Assembly: GCA_022747635.1 (NCBI GenBank)
Contig: JAKTNV010000011.1
Span: forward strand, 17,769,975-17,833,974
DNA: 64,000 nt
Source of the DNA: Hetaerina americana
Lineage: Eukaryota; Arthropoda; Insecta; Odonata; Calopterygidae
Direction of reading: 5' to 3'
Shown here: piece after piece, positions 22,791-35,465 of the stretch
Position numbering within the stretch: the stretch's first letter is position 1
Layout: each line of letters opens with the position of its first letter
Program-made: the position numbers and the translations under genes
Notes under the pieces: model-generated
Told to the model about the DNA's origin: nothing
What the model saw: the letters and a program-made list of their open reading frames with translations, nothing else
Databases searched by the model: none

Positions 22791-22899
22791 ATTTAAACGA
22801 CATACGCGGACGCAGCCCGAAAAATGTGGAAATAACCTATATTATATTTAGCCTACCGATTAAGGCATATCCTGGATGGTCATACAAACTAATCGCTGC

Positions 22900-23190
22900 T
22901 ACATTGATAATATATGTGTGCGCATAAAAACACGTCAATCATATAATGTAGATCATGATAACATGAAAGAAAAGTTCAGAACAAACGAGTTTAACATAGA
23001 CACTAAAGAAATTATTATGGCCCCACACTACTTAGGTAGATCAGACCATAAGGTTAAGATAAGGGAGATGTATCCATCTGTATTGGAATCTAAGTATTCA
23101 CATTCACTTTTCCCGGACAATAAGGAATCATAATAGAATGAAACCAATCAAAGTCACTATGGAAAAAATTAAAGACGCCTAATTTACAAG
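22900..23190 (+). mobile_element. LINE A ORF 3'-end fragment
   Basis: Reads FRTNEFNIDTKEIIMAPHYL, GRSDHKVKI and SHSLFPDNKES, closely matching the LINE A C-terminus at 48.8-49.0 kb (RTNEF, APHYLGRSDHK, SFFPRTIRNHN). It is followed by the AATTTACAAGTC block of the 3' UTR, then lost. It abuts the SINE1 copy to its right. Confidence 0.8.
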
Positions 23191-23239
23191 TCAGGGCAGG
23201 ATTAACCGTTGCGCAGACATGAGGTGCATGTGCATTATA

Positions 23240-23669
<430 letters not shown>

Positions 23670-24426
23670 TACGAGGGTCATCCGGAAAGTAGTACCCGTT
23701 CGTGAAATAAAGACACAAAAGTAAATATTAACAAACATAAAAAATTTTATTTGAAAGAGGATACTTTAAACTACTTCTCAACATAATCTCCAAGCAAATT
23801 AAGGCATTTGTCATAACGTGTGACAAGTTTCTGTATTCCTGCTGCATAGTCCTTCGCCGCCAGCTCATTGAGATACGCGAGGGACCCATCTTGCACAAAT
23901 TTTTGCATAATGCAGATGGTGTTTAACAATTTCATGAACAATTGTTCGAGAAACATTGGGAAAATGCTCACAGATGTCATCAATTGTGACGCGCCGATCG
24001 TTCCTCACGAATTCGTCAACTGAGCTCACCAGTTGGTCTGTAATGACAGACGGTCTCTCCGAACGCTCATCGTCGTGTGTGTTCCCCCTCCCCATGTTGA
24101 AGTTGCGACACCACCGCCGAAGAGACGACTCGTCCATTACATTGTCTCCATACACCTCCTTTAATTGGTGATGAATATCACATGGGCGAACGTTTCTTGC
24201 ATTGAGGAATTTAATCACTGCCCTCACTTCACAACTGGCGGCGTTCTCAATTTTTTTAAACATTGTAAACAATCACAGAAACAACACAGGCAATGCTAGC
24301 GTCACGCAACTTGGCTCAGAGAAGGCAGACAAGCCACTGAAGCTATCTGACCTCGTCCAGCGGCTACTCGCGTCGTCAGCACTTCATGCGGCACGAACGG
24401 GTACCACTTTACGGATGACCCTCGTA
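23670..24426 (-). mobile_element. Mariner-derived deletion element (MITE), copy 2
   Basis: 757 bp from TA to TA with the same termini as copy 1. The right terminus has two changes (ACCACTTTACGG for ACTACTTTCCGG). The target is the (TA)n array. It contains the same truncated transposase and the same internal deletion. Confidence 0.93.
23865..24272 (-). pseudogene. Truncated mariner transposase, DNA-binding half
   Basis: A 135-codon frame identical to the copy at 4127-4534 except for two residues (HH for HR in DIHxQLKEV, and SSLRR for SSVRR). It holds both helix-turn-helix regions and ends just after CARWVPR. The catalytic domain is deleted. Confidence 0.9.
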
Positions 24427-24452
24427 TTTATATATATATACAGGTGTATATG

Positions 24453-24490
<38 letters not shown>

Positions 24491-24495
24491 TATAT
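24427..24495. repeat. (TA)n with interruptions
   Basis: The continuation of the array interrupted by MITE copy 2, with TACAGGTG and TG interruptions. Confidence 0.9.
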
Positions 24496-24672
24496 GAAGG
24501 TGTGAGAGTAGTAGAGGTTTTTGCATGGATATATACGATTTTGTGTGTGCAGAATGGTATGAACTTGTGGTCTTTGCATGCGGTTTTATTCTTAATTACG
24601 GGTGGTGACCTAACACCCCCCGCCACACGCCATTGCGCCAGCTTGCGGGGTACTATGTAGATGTAGATGCAC
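24496..24672 (+). mobile_element. LINE A 3' UTR tail
   Basis: Contains TTTGCATGCGGTTTTATTCT, TTACGGGTGGTGACCTAACA, the CCCCCCGCCACACGCC hairpin arm and the end GGGGTACTATGTAGATGTAGATG. Confidence 0.88.
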
Positions 24673-26895
24673 ATGCACTGCAAAAGTTAAGTTCGATGTT
24701 TATACTTCGTTGCGCATTCGAGACGAGCTGTTTAAAATCAGGCTCATAAACTAGGTTTTATGGCAGGCTTCGTAGAATGAAAAAGGAAAAACATTTTCTC
24801 CTCCTAAATGCGGTCGGAGAGTTTTATTCTGATCCTTTATCGTTTGTGGAAAAAATCAAATCTTTTATCCATCTGTTCTTCACTTAATCTCTCTTTTCTT
24901 ATTCTCATGATCTTTCCTGTCGTAGTAAGATGGTGTTAACAATGCATTTTCAACATCATCGCTGAATGATAACTTCTTATAGGAGTGATGGTGAAAGACT
25001 ATTCGAAGTGAGACCTAGCTATTTTATGACCAGGGAGAGAGTTTTTGAGAGAAGGGAGCAAAAGAAATGCACTTAATGCTGAATTTGGAAATATGCTGAA
25101 AACAATTTGCTCTGCATAGACCTCATAAAACAAATTATGATGACGCAGATGGATTTCGTTCAAAGAGCTTTGTTGCCATGGCAAGGGCGATGTCCGAAAC
25201 AAATGATTTAAGCCAACCTTTCTTAGGGGCAAAATTCCTATGCGAACTTGGTCAAATAATAATTTCAAAACTATTCATCTCTCTGAGGAGTCACAGAACA
25301 ACGTTTCCGGTTGTTCCAACAATTCTCCATTCACTGAAACTACTTCCTCGCGTAATTTAGGGACAGTTCGTCGCACGGAAGTAAACACACGAGTAAAACA
25401 GTAAAATATTCAAATGAAGTACGCGGTATTCTCATTGAAAAGCTGTAAAATCTGGCCATAGGAGTAGTTCTTTTTTTTGACACTTACAGGTGCACCTTCT
25501 ACAAAACTTGTACGTAACAGCTCTCATTTTGTTGTAATGCGATCCTTCAATATTTCAAAGTTTATTGGAATAATCTTAGCAAGAATTAAACAGTGGTTAG
25601 TCTGATATATTTTGATGGAAAAAATAATTAAAACAAGTGCTTCAAAATCCCAGTTTATGTTCATCAAATCATATTTTCACGTGCTTTGGCCTTGCTAAAA
25701 GATCATATTTATTTTTTTCGATTCAATAATTATCCATTTCACTTTTTCTGTGAAAAATACGAACTCGGGTAAACGCAGGTAAATAAAATTTCATGCGCTA
25801 ATTTGAACCAAGAGATAATACAATATTTCATAAAACTTCAGCTTTGTCATAAATTTCAAACTTGGAAACTGCCAGAAATTTATGATTCTTTTTTTTTCAA
25901 AATAGTGAGTACTAAATTCTCCATTCAAATTATGTGTATTATTTTTTTTCGTTAAATAACTCGATTTGACCTCCGATAAGCCATGGTCAACTTTCATTTC
26001 TTTATTGTATTCCATACCAACTTCTCCAATCTTCGTCTCGGCTATTACTGCGCAAGTAAAATGATCTGTTTCCCTCTCAATACCTCCACCCCCGGAATCA
26101 AAGGGAAAGAAACAAGTGTTAAATAGTATCAGCGACGTCAGGATGTTAACCTCAACGAGCCTTCAGAACGATGGCATAAGAATTTTGAATACGGAAGCCG
26201 CGGTTATATATTCAGGTTCCTTAAAAGCGAGGCCTGGAGACTCGAAAACAAACGAGGAGAGGAAACAGTCTTTGCAACAGTTTCATACGTTCATTTTAAT
26301 ATTCCATTATAGAAATTTTTCTAACCCTTTATGCGTGAGTGACCGACATTTTTATAAAAATAAATTTTGAGTGCAGTAGAATGATGATGTACCCCAAGAT
26401 GAATAATATTACTGAGTAATTTTTTCAAAGAATGTTCAGGCAATTAACCATATGCATGATTTATCAATGAGAGCTAATTTCCTAAATGTTTTCGCGATTT
26501 CCATCAAGAAATAATTTATAATTAGTTTATGTGGCCATTATATGCAACGATTCCATCTATGTGAATCGTTCTGGTAGGAGGAAACATTTTGTATATGTTT
26601 ACTTTAGGATTCATTGTTCAATATTTTCCGTGCGCGTCTTTTAAAAAGGATTTGCGAGATATATCTTCTGCAATTACATTACATTCGATCCATTTTACAT
26701 GTCGCTTAATTATGTGCCATCAATGTTTCCAACTAAACGGCTTTAGGTACAAAAAGGTTAGGTTTATATATACATTCACCAATTCAAGTAAAACGAAGGT
26801 TATGAGGGTTCCCGGAAATAGTAAGGCTAAGTAAAAATGTAGAAATTGGAGGACAAAAAATATATCAGTTTTGCTGTCTGGTTTTGATTGGCGTG
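24673..26895. other. Quiet region, no gene recognised
   Basis: A/T-rich sequence with poly-T runs. Frames of 60-89 codons (24999-25268, 25178-25360, 25791-26015, 26116-26370, 26589-26834) show no known domain and some overlap antisense. Confidence 0.4.
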
Positions 26896-26899
26896 GAAA

Positions 26900-27290
26900 C
26901 AGAGTCATTGTTGCAAGGTGGTAGGTGAATATATTGGGGGCTTCGAGATTAGGGTGACAGATGGAAAATGAAAAAAACCGAGGAGGTACTGGATATTGTA
27001 GAGGAGGAGAGAGAATTGTTGGGAGAAGTCCAAAGGAGGCAAGAAAGTTATAAAGAAAGCCAGAGCATTTTAGGTGTCCATAGAACGCTGAAGTCTGTGT
27101 TAGAGGGGAGATAACGGATAGACATGTTGGACGAAATGGAGTTTTATGTATGCATAATTAAAGAAGGGTGTATTGTAGTGTTGTTTGTCAGACTGGACCT
27201 TGTTAGGTGATGCAGAGATGTTTAGTATGTATACATCCAAAACTTACCTTAAATTTTTGAATACCAATAATAGTATCGCGATACCAGCTT
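26900..27290 (+). mobile_element. LINE B 3' fragment
   Basis: Decayed words KKTEEVLDIVEEERELLGEV then RRQESYKE, and the terminal block CCAAAACTTACCTTAAATTT-TTGAATACCAATAATA. It shows the same order as in the fragments at 11.2 and 15.5 kb. Confidence 0.65.
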
Positions 27291-28221
27291 GTTAATGTAT
27301 ATCTTTGCATGGTTTATTTCATCTATGCCGCAGTCAAAATCATGCTGCTAATCTTTTATAATATAGATTAATGTGTCTACCTCACCAACTGAAAGGCATT
27401 CAAAACAATGTATAAAGTGTTTAATTTTTTTACTTCTGGAAAGGCAGCAAGATTGAAATGATCAGGGTTTCTGGAACCCAACTTGAAATCTCTAAGAAGT
27501 GTGCGACCTCATCAGTTCTGGGTTAGATGCTAAAAATCACGAATTTGCTTTTTCCCTAAAGATAACCATCAGAGACAATGCCCAATCATTCTCTGGAATA
27601 ATGGATCTGAGAGTTGACAATTTCAGGGGTTTCACTTGTGGCGGTTATGTTTATAGGGTAAGAGCTGTGGATGCAGACGGCCAGGGCTCGACGTTAAAAC
27701 CTCTTGGAGTTGTTTTGATCAATTATCATATGTACATTGTTTTGTAGATTAATTTTATTTTTTTTCGCCGAAATACGAAAACATTGCTGAAGTGACTTTC
27801 AACTTCGAGTGAAATACTGAAAAAGTGTCGAAAATTGTTCTGTGTTCAGGGTACTTGAAAATCGATTATTAGCTTTTCATTTGTAAAAATATCAAATATT
27901 TAGATCTCTCTTATTTTTGCCTCGCAAAATTTTCGGAAGTGGAAAATTAAACGCCTTGAAAATATTTTTGGACCGATTAAAAGCATGCAGATCTGAAATG
28001 GATAGTTTTTAATACCTAAGGAATTTTTCAATCAGGAATACTCTTGCCTTTCAATATTTACTAATAAAATGCCTTTATTTTCCACTTCCCCCATACTTGC
28101 ATTTCCAATGGTCTTCTCGCATTATTAAAAACCTGAGAAATTGTTTTTTCACTGGTTTGATACCAGTTTAGCGAAATCTATGTTACAAAAGTACATTATT
28201 ACAGTCACTCATTATGACCTT
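27291..28221. other. No gene recognised
   Basis: A/T-rich; the open frame 27499-27747 on plus (82 codons) has no recognisable domain. Confidence 0.4.
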
Positions 28222-28420
28222 TCTTCATCAAAATCTACATAATACCCCCCAAGCCGCCGCAAGAGCGTATGGCGGGGGGTTTTGGTCCCCAACCGTAAAA
28301 GAAAAATATAACCGCATGCAAAATCAACCCATTCATGCAAACCCACACCCACAGAAGCGTATATATTCATGCGAAAACCTTCCCAACCCACACGTAACGT
28401 GTCTTACTTGTGACTTCATG
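28222..28420 (-). mobile_element. LINE A 3' UTR tail
   Basis: AAAATCTACATAATACCCCC, the hairpin with CCGCC/GGCGG intact, CAACCGTAAAAG and CATGCAAAATCAACCCATTC. A very decayed plus-strand tail may lie just beyond, at about 28514-28572 (CGCCCCCCGCCGCAC ... TAGATGGCGTAGAG). Confidence 0.8.
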
Positions 28421-30037
28421 ACAGCAATTGAAGAGAAAAAACTAAGACAGAAATTTGTTAGAACTGGTGACAAATATGAACACGCAAGTTATATTCCCCT
28501 TTAGTTCATGGCTAACGCCCCCCGCCGCACTCCATCTGCCCAGGTGGTGGGTTGACGCGTAGATGGCGTAGAGGTAATGAATTTGTGAGTTCACCGTCTC
28601 ATTGAGGAAATGCTACCCGCTGGTTGATGACAACGTTGAATTGTATTAATGTACATTTGAATTCATTCCAAGTTCGGTATCGTTGTAGAATCGAGCACAA
28701 GGCAAGAAAATTTGCGCAGTTGAGATATTTAAAAAAATTTCGTGCGCTAAATTAAAAACACTCTTCCATAATATTGGGGATTTTGCATATTCTAAGACAT
28801 TTAATAATTTTTAAGCCTCATTTATAACTGGGTTGTGACATGTTTTAGCCAGAAATATGTTGTCTTATCTGCTCTATTTGAGTAGCAAGGCCACGCTAAG
28901 CAATTAAGGAAATTCAAATAATTAATCCTTCTCGGTTATGAAAAACCTGAAAATCGAAAGGCGACGATTAAAAAATGTACTCTTTTGGTGTAACCGATCT
29001 AAATTTTTTAATCTTCATTCTGCTATAATCAAAATTCCGATGACTGTAGTTTGTCCTTAATTATTTATTCCATGCCCAAGGTCATAAATAAAATAATCAC
29101 TTAAAAATTGAACCAATTCAAGGTAATAAATAAAGTCTTAAAAACTTGAAATAAAAAACACGAATGAGTCTACTAGGCAGTGAGGGTAAAAATATGATGC
29201 AAGCTCAAGAAAAAAGTTGCATTAATTATTACATTATTTTTATGATTTGTGGCAATTACCGTTGTAATGGTCAGTTTTTCGCATTGTCCTGTGTGCTACT
29301 ATGTTTTCGGAACGTGGTAACTCGTTCAAATTATTTTCTATTTTGCAATTTGTAGGTAACATATTTCCGAAGCTGGAGTTTAGAGCCAGCAATGAGGGAT
29401 TTACCGGATTTTTTGCCCAATTTCAACTTAATCTTGAATAAATCTTAATGATCCAGATATCTTGTCGTGGAAGTTATGCATATCCCATTCATTTGAATAG
29501 GACAATGTACTATTCAAAGAGTTATTCTAATTTTGTGGAAAAATACGTTTTTTCTTTCATTTAAAATATATTTGAGTTTTCAGGGTAGGTCAGAGGCTGG
29601 AATTAAGGGATATTAATTCGAATACTCATTGGATCTCTAAAATACATACAAAATTCTCTTTCGGAGTAGACAATGCAAAGAAAAGCTTGGTTTTAGGATA
29701 TGAAAGTTAACATATGCTCTTTTACTAATGTATTGTGTGCCCACCCATACTGCACATACCACCTATACTTCTATACTCATTTCGCCTAAAACACATTCAT
29801 ACGTTTTTCCTCGCATGCTGTTTCTGAGTCTTCTAATCTTCCTTTTCCTGAGAATCTCCTCAATTACATCCATCCATGTGTAATTCCATTGGTCTAATCT
29901 AATGTCTAATTCCTTCTCCTCGCAAAAAGTTTAGTTTTCTCCCAGATATCAATATTTGGTAATTGATCTTTCAGCTTGACCAAACCAACTAAGCACACTT
30001 CTTTCATAGCCTTTTATTATTATATTTAACCCAATTT
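28421..30037. other. Quiet region
   Basis: Apart from the possible LINE A scrap at 28514-28572, no repeat, RNA gene or convincing coding region was seen. Confidence 0.4.
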
Positions 30038-30049
30038 CGGTCATGAAGG

Positions 30050-30353
30050 GGATCGGTATTGGTGCGGTGGCTATCGTACTGGCTTCCCACCCATAGGTTT
30101 CGAGTTCAAATCCCGGCGGTGTTGAATATTTTTCAGAGGTATCTCGATCCCTACTTGAGGTGCTTTGTGGAGCGCGCTTTGAGTGAGTACGCCGTCCGTC
30201 GGATGGGACTTTAAGGTGCGGACCCTCTGGCGCCTTTCGTAAAGAGTAGCCTAATGCCGAAGCCGGGTTTCTCTCCACCCTTCATCCTTTCCTGTCCATC
30301 TCCTACGGCGCAAATGACCTCAGCTGTCGGTCGCGTCCCCTAAATACTACTAC
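30050..30353 (+). mobile_element. SINE2 copy with target-site duplication
   Basis: The head GGGGATCGGTATTGGTGCGG, B box GTTCAAATCCCGG, GTCCGTCGGATGGGAC block and tail AAATACTACTAC. TTCGGTCATGAA flanks it at 30038-30049 and 30354-30365, an exact 12-bp duplication. Confidence 0.94.
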
Positions 30354-30365
30354 TTCGGTCATGAA

Positions 30366-30624
30366 CCACTCATTCCTCAGCACTTATTTCCTATTTCTAC
30401 CAATGACACTCCTCAAGTGACTCATGTGATCACGGCATTCTCACGGCGTTTATACTTATCCAGGTATAAACAATTTTTGCTTTCAAGCAATCATATGGGT
30501 GAACGTACATTTTTATATGTTGTTGCATTACTTCCTTTGGCAAACATTGAAATATTTTTATATGCTACGAATGCTGTCACTCTGAGATATTATTGTTCTT
30601 CGTTATTCTACTGAGTATGGTAGG
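30366..30624. other. No gene recognised
   Basis: Short unassigned stretch between SINE2 and a LINE B fragment. Confidence 0.4.
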
Positions 30625-30890
30625 TTTCGGATGGACACAAACGTAATACCGATACAATCCTTAGCCTCTACTAATAAGATACAGCCTGACATCCCATACT
30701 ACATTAAACTTCTCACCCATTCCGCATATATTTTCCCTCCCTTCATTCCGTCCAACGCGACTATCCTTTTTCTCCACCTACTTCGCCTACCTACCGTTCT
30801 CCCCTCTATGGTCGCTAAAATTATTCAATGCGATGCCTATTCAGTTTCAGATATTTACCCTCAAAATAAATATTCGCGATTATTATAAAT
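30625..30890 (-). mobile_element. LINE B 3' fragment
   Basis: The antisense strand carries the complement of the LDGMKGG block (CCTTCATTCCGTCCAACGCG) and, at 30627-30665, a decayed complement of the LINE B terminus. Confidence 0.55.
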
Positions 30891-31756
30891 TCTATAAGCC
30901 AAGGAACGTATGCAAATTGGTTGATTTTTCAATCCGACCCCAATATTTGCTTGTGCAGACTTAATATGCAATATTAACATCATGCATCACATTTACGGGC
31001 TCTCCCATGCTTTCTGTATTTTATTCAAGAGAGATTTGCAGTGCAAACCAGGAACGTAGAGATTTGTACCTATGTTCAGTAACCTGCAGTCGGTTTAGAA
31101 TCACTTATTGATCAACAATCATAACAGATCATAATTGATAATAAGTCCTAATAATCATCCTGATTCACTGGTTATTGGCTTGAAGGATTATTGAAACTGA
31201 AGTTGACTCAATTGTTTCAATACTGGTTGATTGTCTCTTGTGAAATGCTAACATCTCGAACTGTTCAAGCACTGCTCTCTATCAGTGAAACCGGCTCTTT
31301 CTCTGCTGACCCTAGGATAGAAAAATGTGCAAAAACCTTAAATTTCCCGTTGAAGCTCGGAGTGGTGGCCATCCTGTCCGCGAGCAACATGAGGCCGACG
31401 ACGTTCATCGTCTCCTCCTTGGGAGACGCTACGAATGGGGGGAGAGGGGAGTTGAGGTTGGGAGAGGGACATAGAGGTCTCGGGCGGTGGGAAGTGCCAG
31501 GATGAACTTAAAGTCGTGGACCCACTTATCTGGAACATTACTTGTGTTCCGCGTTCTGGCGATGGCGCGTCCGGCGACCCTTTTAAATGTCTAAATCAGT
31601 GAGAGGGAGGCGGTAGGGTGAGGGTGGAGGATTGGATGTTTGTGCACTGGACGAGAGGGGGATGATGGGGGTAGTGGTAAGGGCGACGGAGGGAGGGGAG
31701 TTTAGGTGGAGGGGGTAGGATTGAAACAAGACGGAATGGTGTGCAGAGAGTGGCCT
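30891..31756. other. No gene recognised; G/A-rich stretch 31435-31720
   Basis: Includes a G-rich, GGGAGAGG-type segment of about 280 bp. Open frames over it are composition-driven. No element ends seen. Confidence 0.4.
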
Positions 31757-31830
31757 ATATAGAAGAACCTCGCAGACCGTCCCAAGGGCGTGTGGTAATG
31801 GGTGCTAGGTCACCATTCATTGGTTGAAAA
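31757..31830 (-). mobile_element. LINE A 3' tail, decayed
   Basis: AACCTCGCAGACCGTCCCAA then GGGCGTGTGGTAATGGGTGC and TAGGTCACCATTC. Mutated but in the family order. Confidence 0.65.
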
Positions 31831-33271
31831 TTGTAACCGGATCATTAAACATAGAGTAAGGTTAGATAATAGATTATATCCGAGTGATGAATGCATAAGA
31901 GCAAAATTGTGTTAAATCCTCTAAAAACGTTTCATTTTCGCTGTCCGGATTTCGGTATATTTTGTCATTCTCATATTTAATGAAATGTAACCTACGGTGT
32001 TGACCTTGGCCATTGGGCAAGTGGACTCATTTGTGCATGAAAAATGTCATTTCGTAAACACGCCATCTTGTTTGCCTAGAATGCCATTAGATTACTACTG
32101 TTGCCGTGGATACTAATGGAAGAAACCGTTACCAAATGAATAAAGGTTCCATTAATGGAGAAACGGCTATAATATCACAAAGAAACTGAAGAAAAACCGA
32201 ATTGCTAGGGGAAATAATGGATATAGTATACATTTTTTTTATTTTTCGGGCCAAACGGACTTTGAAATAACTTACTAAATCCTACTAACTGGTATAACTC
32301 GAGTAAATTATATATAATGACCTTACCTGTCGGTCGCCTCCCATAAAAACTACTACTACCATTATTATCTAACAGGTTTGCCTTATTCTTTCCGTTTAGT
32401 GTCTTGTCGTATTTCTACCCTTTGATTTTCCTTCATTCAAACTGATTCCAGTGTTCTTTATTCTTACCAATCGAGTGTGTCTTTATATCTATCACTAAAC
32501 TTTTCCTTAAAAATACCCTAAGTGTTCGTCGTGTTTCAACTGATTCGTATGGGCCATATTCCTACCGCTAAGTGTTTTTCCTTATTCTTGCGGCTAGTGT
32601 TTGTCTTATTCCTTACCGTTCGAGTTTTCCTTTATACTATCACTCTTGTTTTCTTCATTTCGCCTCCTTATCCATTACCATATGCATGTACATGGAGGTA
32701 TATAATTCAAAATGTTAACTCGTGCGTCAGCCAGTCTTAATCGAACCAAAGCGAATTATGTCATTGCCGATCGCCGGGGTCGCGAGGCACACGGAAGCGG
32801 GTGGAGACTGATATCATGTAATGGCCAAAGTTTTAACTTACACTGATATATTTCGTCTATCTTTCTTCTTCTGAGCTTCAAGTAGATACTTCAAGGACCG
32901 TGAACTAGTTTGCATAACGGTCCTCACCGTGATGAATTGCGAGATGGTTTTATGAATTCATAACTAAAGGCATGAAAGGTCATTATGATGTTATACGGTT
33001 CGAAATCACGCCACGGATGTCATGAATAACAATGAAATTATGTCGGCCTAATATATACGTTTTGTGGTAGTATGAAGCTGCAATGAGGACATTTATGGAG
33101 GATTTCTGGACTCGTGAATGCAAGGGACGCACGCACGCCCGTTTGAAAGTGACATGTGTAAATGAAAAACATTGCAAATGCGTATGTGGCCATGCGAAAA
33201 AAAGGCCTTTTAGGTGATGATGGTGTGCTCGTAAAAGAGTGCGGCTAAGGGGAAAAGGTGATACCATCCAG
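31831..33271. other. Mostly quiet; SINE2 3' scrap at 32325-32358
   Basis: TGACCTTACCTGTCGGTCGC then CTCCCATAAAAACTACTACTAC at 32325-32358 is the last part of a plus-strand SINE2. The remainder has no recognisable gene; frames at 32522-32740 and 32983-33312 show no domain. Confidence 0.5.
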
Positions 33272-34735
33272 GTTACATCTACATCCACATAATACCCCGC
33301 AAGCTGCCCCAAGGGCGTGTGGCGGGGGTTGTTAGGTAACCACCTGTAAAAGAGAACTAAAACACATGCAAAATCAACACATCAGGGTATTTGTTGGGAT
33401 TAATATCATTGAGAAATTTTACAATTCCTTGTCGTTCCGCTGTTATGTTTTCCATGGGTTGAGTATGTAATGTTTCTTGGAGATGGATGGCGGTGGCAAG
33501 ATCGTTCGTGAAAACGCTTTGGAAAAATTTATTTAGAATGTTAGCTTTTCTCTCACTGTCAGTATCAATGATATTGTTACAATCTTTTAAGCAAGCCACG
33601 GTTCGTTTATCCCCTTTTACTGCCCTAACATATGACCAGAAAGCTTTAAGGCCAGTGTCCAAACACTCGCATAGTACTTAACGTTTAAAGTCATGTAAGG
33701 TGCTACGTAATAGTATTTTGGTTTCAATTTTAGAGGATCTATACAGGTCCAATAACTGTTCATTCTCTGACGATGATATGCTCATTTGCTTTCTTTGATT
33801 GCTTTCTTTACCCTGGCGTATAACATTCTGTACTTTCGAAGGGCTTTTCTAACGCCTTCAGTGTACCACCTGAGTTTGCTTTAACGTACTTTATAGGGAT
33901 AAAACCTGGAATGATGCCTTTTTCCATGATACTGCAAAATTGTGTTCAAGTTTCTTCCGCGTTGCCATGACTTAAGCGCGTTTTGAGCTCGGGTAGTGAA
34001 GAGTTTAATTGACTGTCAAAAGTTTCAAAGTCTGCCCTATGGTAATTATAAATTTTTCTTTTTGGTTTAACAATCTCTTTCATTTCTTCGTCGAAATTGG
34101 CATTAACGGATTTATGGCCACTCAAGCCCCTCGTCATTTGATGCACTCATTATACGTTCCGGGGTGTTCGTAAGATATAGGCCCAAAATGTTCTTTCAAC
34201 GGGTGGGCTTGCGTACTGCTTGATGGAGGGAGTTTTTTTGAACCAATTTTAATTAGGAATTACAAGATTCGCGATCCCAGGTCCGAGATTTAACGCTATT
34301 GCTGTCCCAATCGATACTGGGGAGGCTATAGTCACTACCAATTATGTTGATGCTGTTATTATTTTTGCGTGTAAATTTTTGTGCAATGTCGAAATTGGCA
34401 TTAACGGATTTATGGCCACTCAAGCCCCTCGTCATTTGATGCACTCATTATACGTTCCGGGGTGTTCGTAAGATATAGGCCCAAAATGTTCTTTCAACGG
34501 GTGGGCTTGCGTACTGCTTGATGGAGGGAGTTTTTTTGAACCAATTTTAATTAGGAATTACAAGATTCGCGATCCCAGGTCCGAGATTTAACGCTATTGC
34601 TGTCCCAATCGATACTGGGGAGGCTATAGTCACTACCAATTATGTTGATGCTGTTATTATTTTTGCGTGTAAAATTTTATATTTGTTCATTGAGGGTATG
34701 GAGTATTTTGAAATCTGAGTTTGGATGTATATAGA
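33272..34735 (-). mobile_element. LINE A copy with most of the RT deleted
   Basis: The 3' tail at the left (TTACATCTACATCCACATAA...) joins directly to the pre-RT region. On the minus strand 33357-33662 reads AFWSYVRAVKGDKRTVACLK and ANILNKFFQSVFTND, typical of the linker between endonuclease and RT. Further upstream 34253-34444 gives SLPSIDWDSNSV, an endonuclease motif (GDxNLPSIDWD in other copies). The RT catalytic region is absent. The copy includes an exact tandem duplication (34091-34673). Confidence 0.85.
34091..34673. repeat. Exact tandem duplication, 285-bp unit, 298-bp period
   Basis: The segment 34091-34375 is repeated base for base at 34389-34673, with a 13-bp spacer (TTTTGTGCAATG region) between. 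I found no difference between the two copies. It lies within decayed LINE A sequence, so the duplication is much younger than the host element or is an assembly artefact. Confidence 0.93.
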
Positions 34736-35125
34736 AAGAACATATATTTAATGTTAGGTTGAATAGACAGCAGTGAGGTGCGAAAAACACCTTCTATGTT
34801 ATTATTTTCAAATATATATAGTATTGTCTACTTTCGAAAATACTTTTCCTTGCCACGAGGTTATACCTACTCATACGTATTTCGTAGTAGATATTAAGTG
34901 GATATACGTATTTTTTAATGCAATCAATCAATGCAATTAATATAATCAATTAATGCAATTATTCCCATAAAAGTTACTGTTACGGCATCACCCGCAGTTT
35001 CTTGGAATTTCTTAGAAGTAAGCGATGGAAAATGCTCGTGGGGAAGGCAATGAGAGAACGAAGGCATTTACAGGCAGAAATGTAGGCTGGGGAGTTGCTA
35101 CGCACCAGTTCTTGGGTCGGTGACC
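34736..35125. other. No gene recognised
   Basis: A/T-rich sequence with a short AATCAATTAATGCAATTA repetition near 34915-34960. Confidence 0.4.
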
Positions 35126-35465
35126 TCGACATCTACATCTGCTTACTACCTCGCAAGCTGCCGCAAGGGCGTGTGGCGGAGGGTGTTAGGGCACGACCCG
35201 TAATTTTGAAAAAAAAACCGCATGCAAAAGCCACAAATTTATACAATCCACAAACAAAACATGGTATACATTCATACAAAAACCCTTACAACCCACACAC
35301 ATGCAAACATACAAACTACCAGCTAACATCCACGTGCACCTACAAATATACCTCTTGTATTTGCAATTTTCAATTTTGTATTGGTTTGTGAATTAATAGT
35401 ATGTGTTTCATATTTCTACAATGACCTCGGTTTCTTACTATTATGATTCCTGATTTGTCTGATGA
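35126..35465 (-). mobile_element. LINE A 3' UTR with end of ORF
   Basis: CATCTACATCTGCTTACTACC begins the terminus, then the hairpin and the 3' UTR (CCGCATGCAAAAGCCACAAATTTATAC). It ends with GACCTCGGTTTCTTACTATTATGATTCC, the complement of the IRNHN codons at the LINE A stop. This subfamily matches copies at 48.5 and 54.2 kb. Confidence 0.88.

Larger units (their letters stand above)
20598..22832 (-). mobile_element. Penelope-like element PLE1
   Basis: The element is flanked by the direct repeat TAACCTATATTAT at 20585-20597 and 22833-22845, a 13-bp target duplication. Its coding part is on the minus strand (RT then GIY-YIG). About 250 bp of its 3' end (20633-20881) is repeated inverted at its 5' side (22588-22832). 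A ~35-bp extension (20598-20632) is present on the 3' side only. The 5' part of the RT gene is missing. The structure fits the terminal repeats known for Penelope elements. Confidence 0.93.

Noticed and set aside
33357..33662. An independent 101-residue gene
   Set aside because: Its wording is the linker between endonuclease and RT of LINE A, and it adjoins other LINE A parts.
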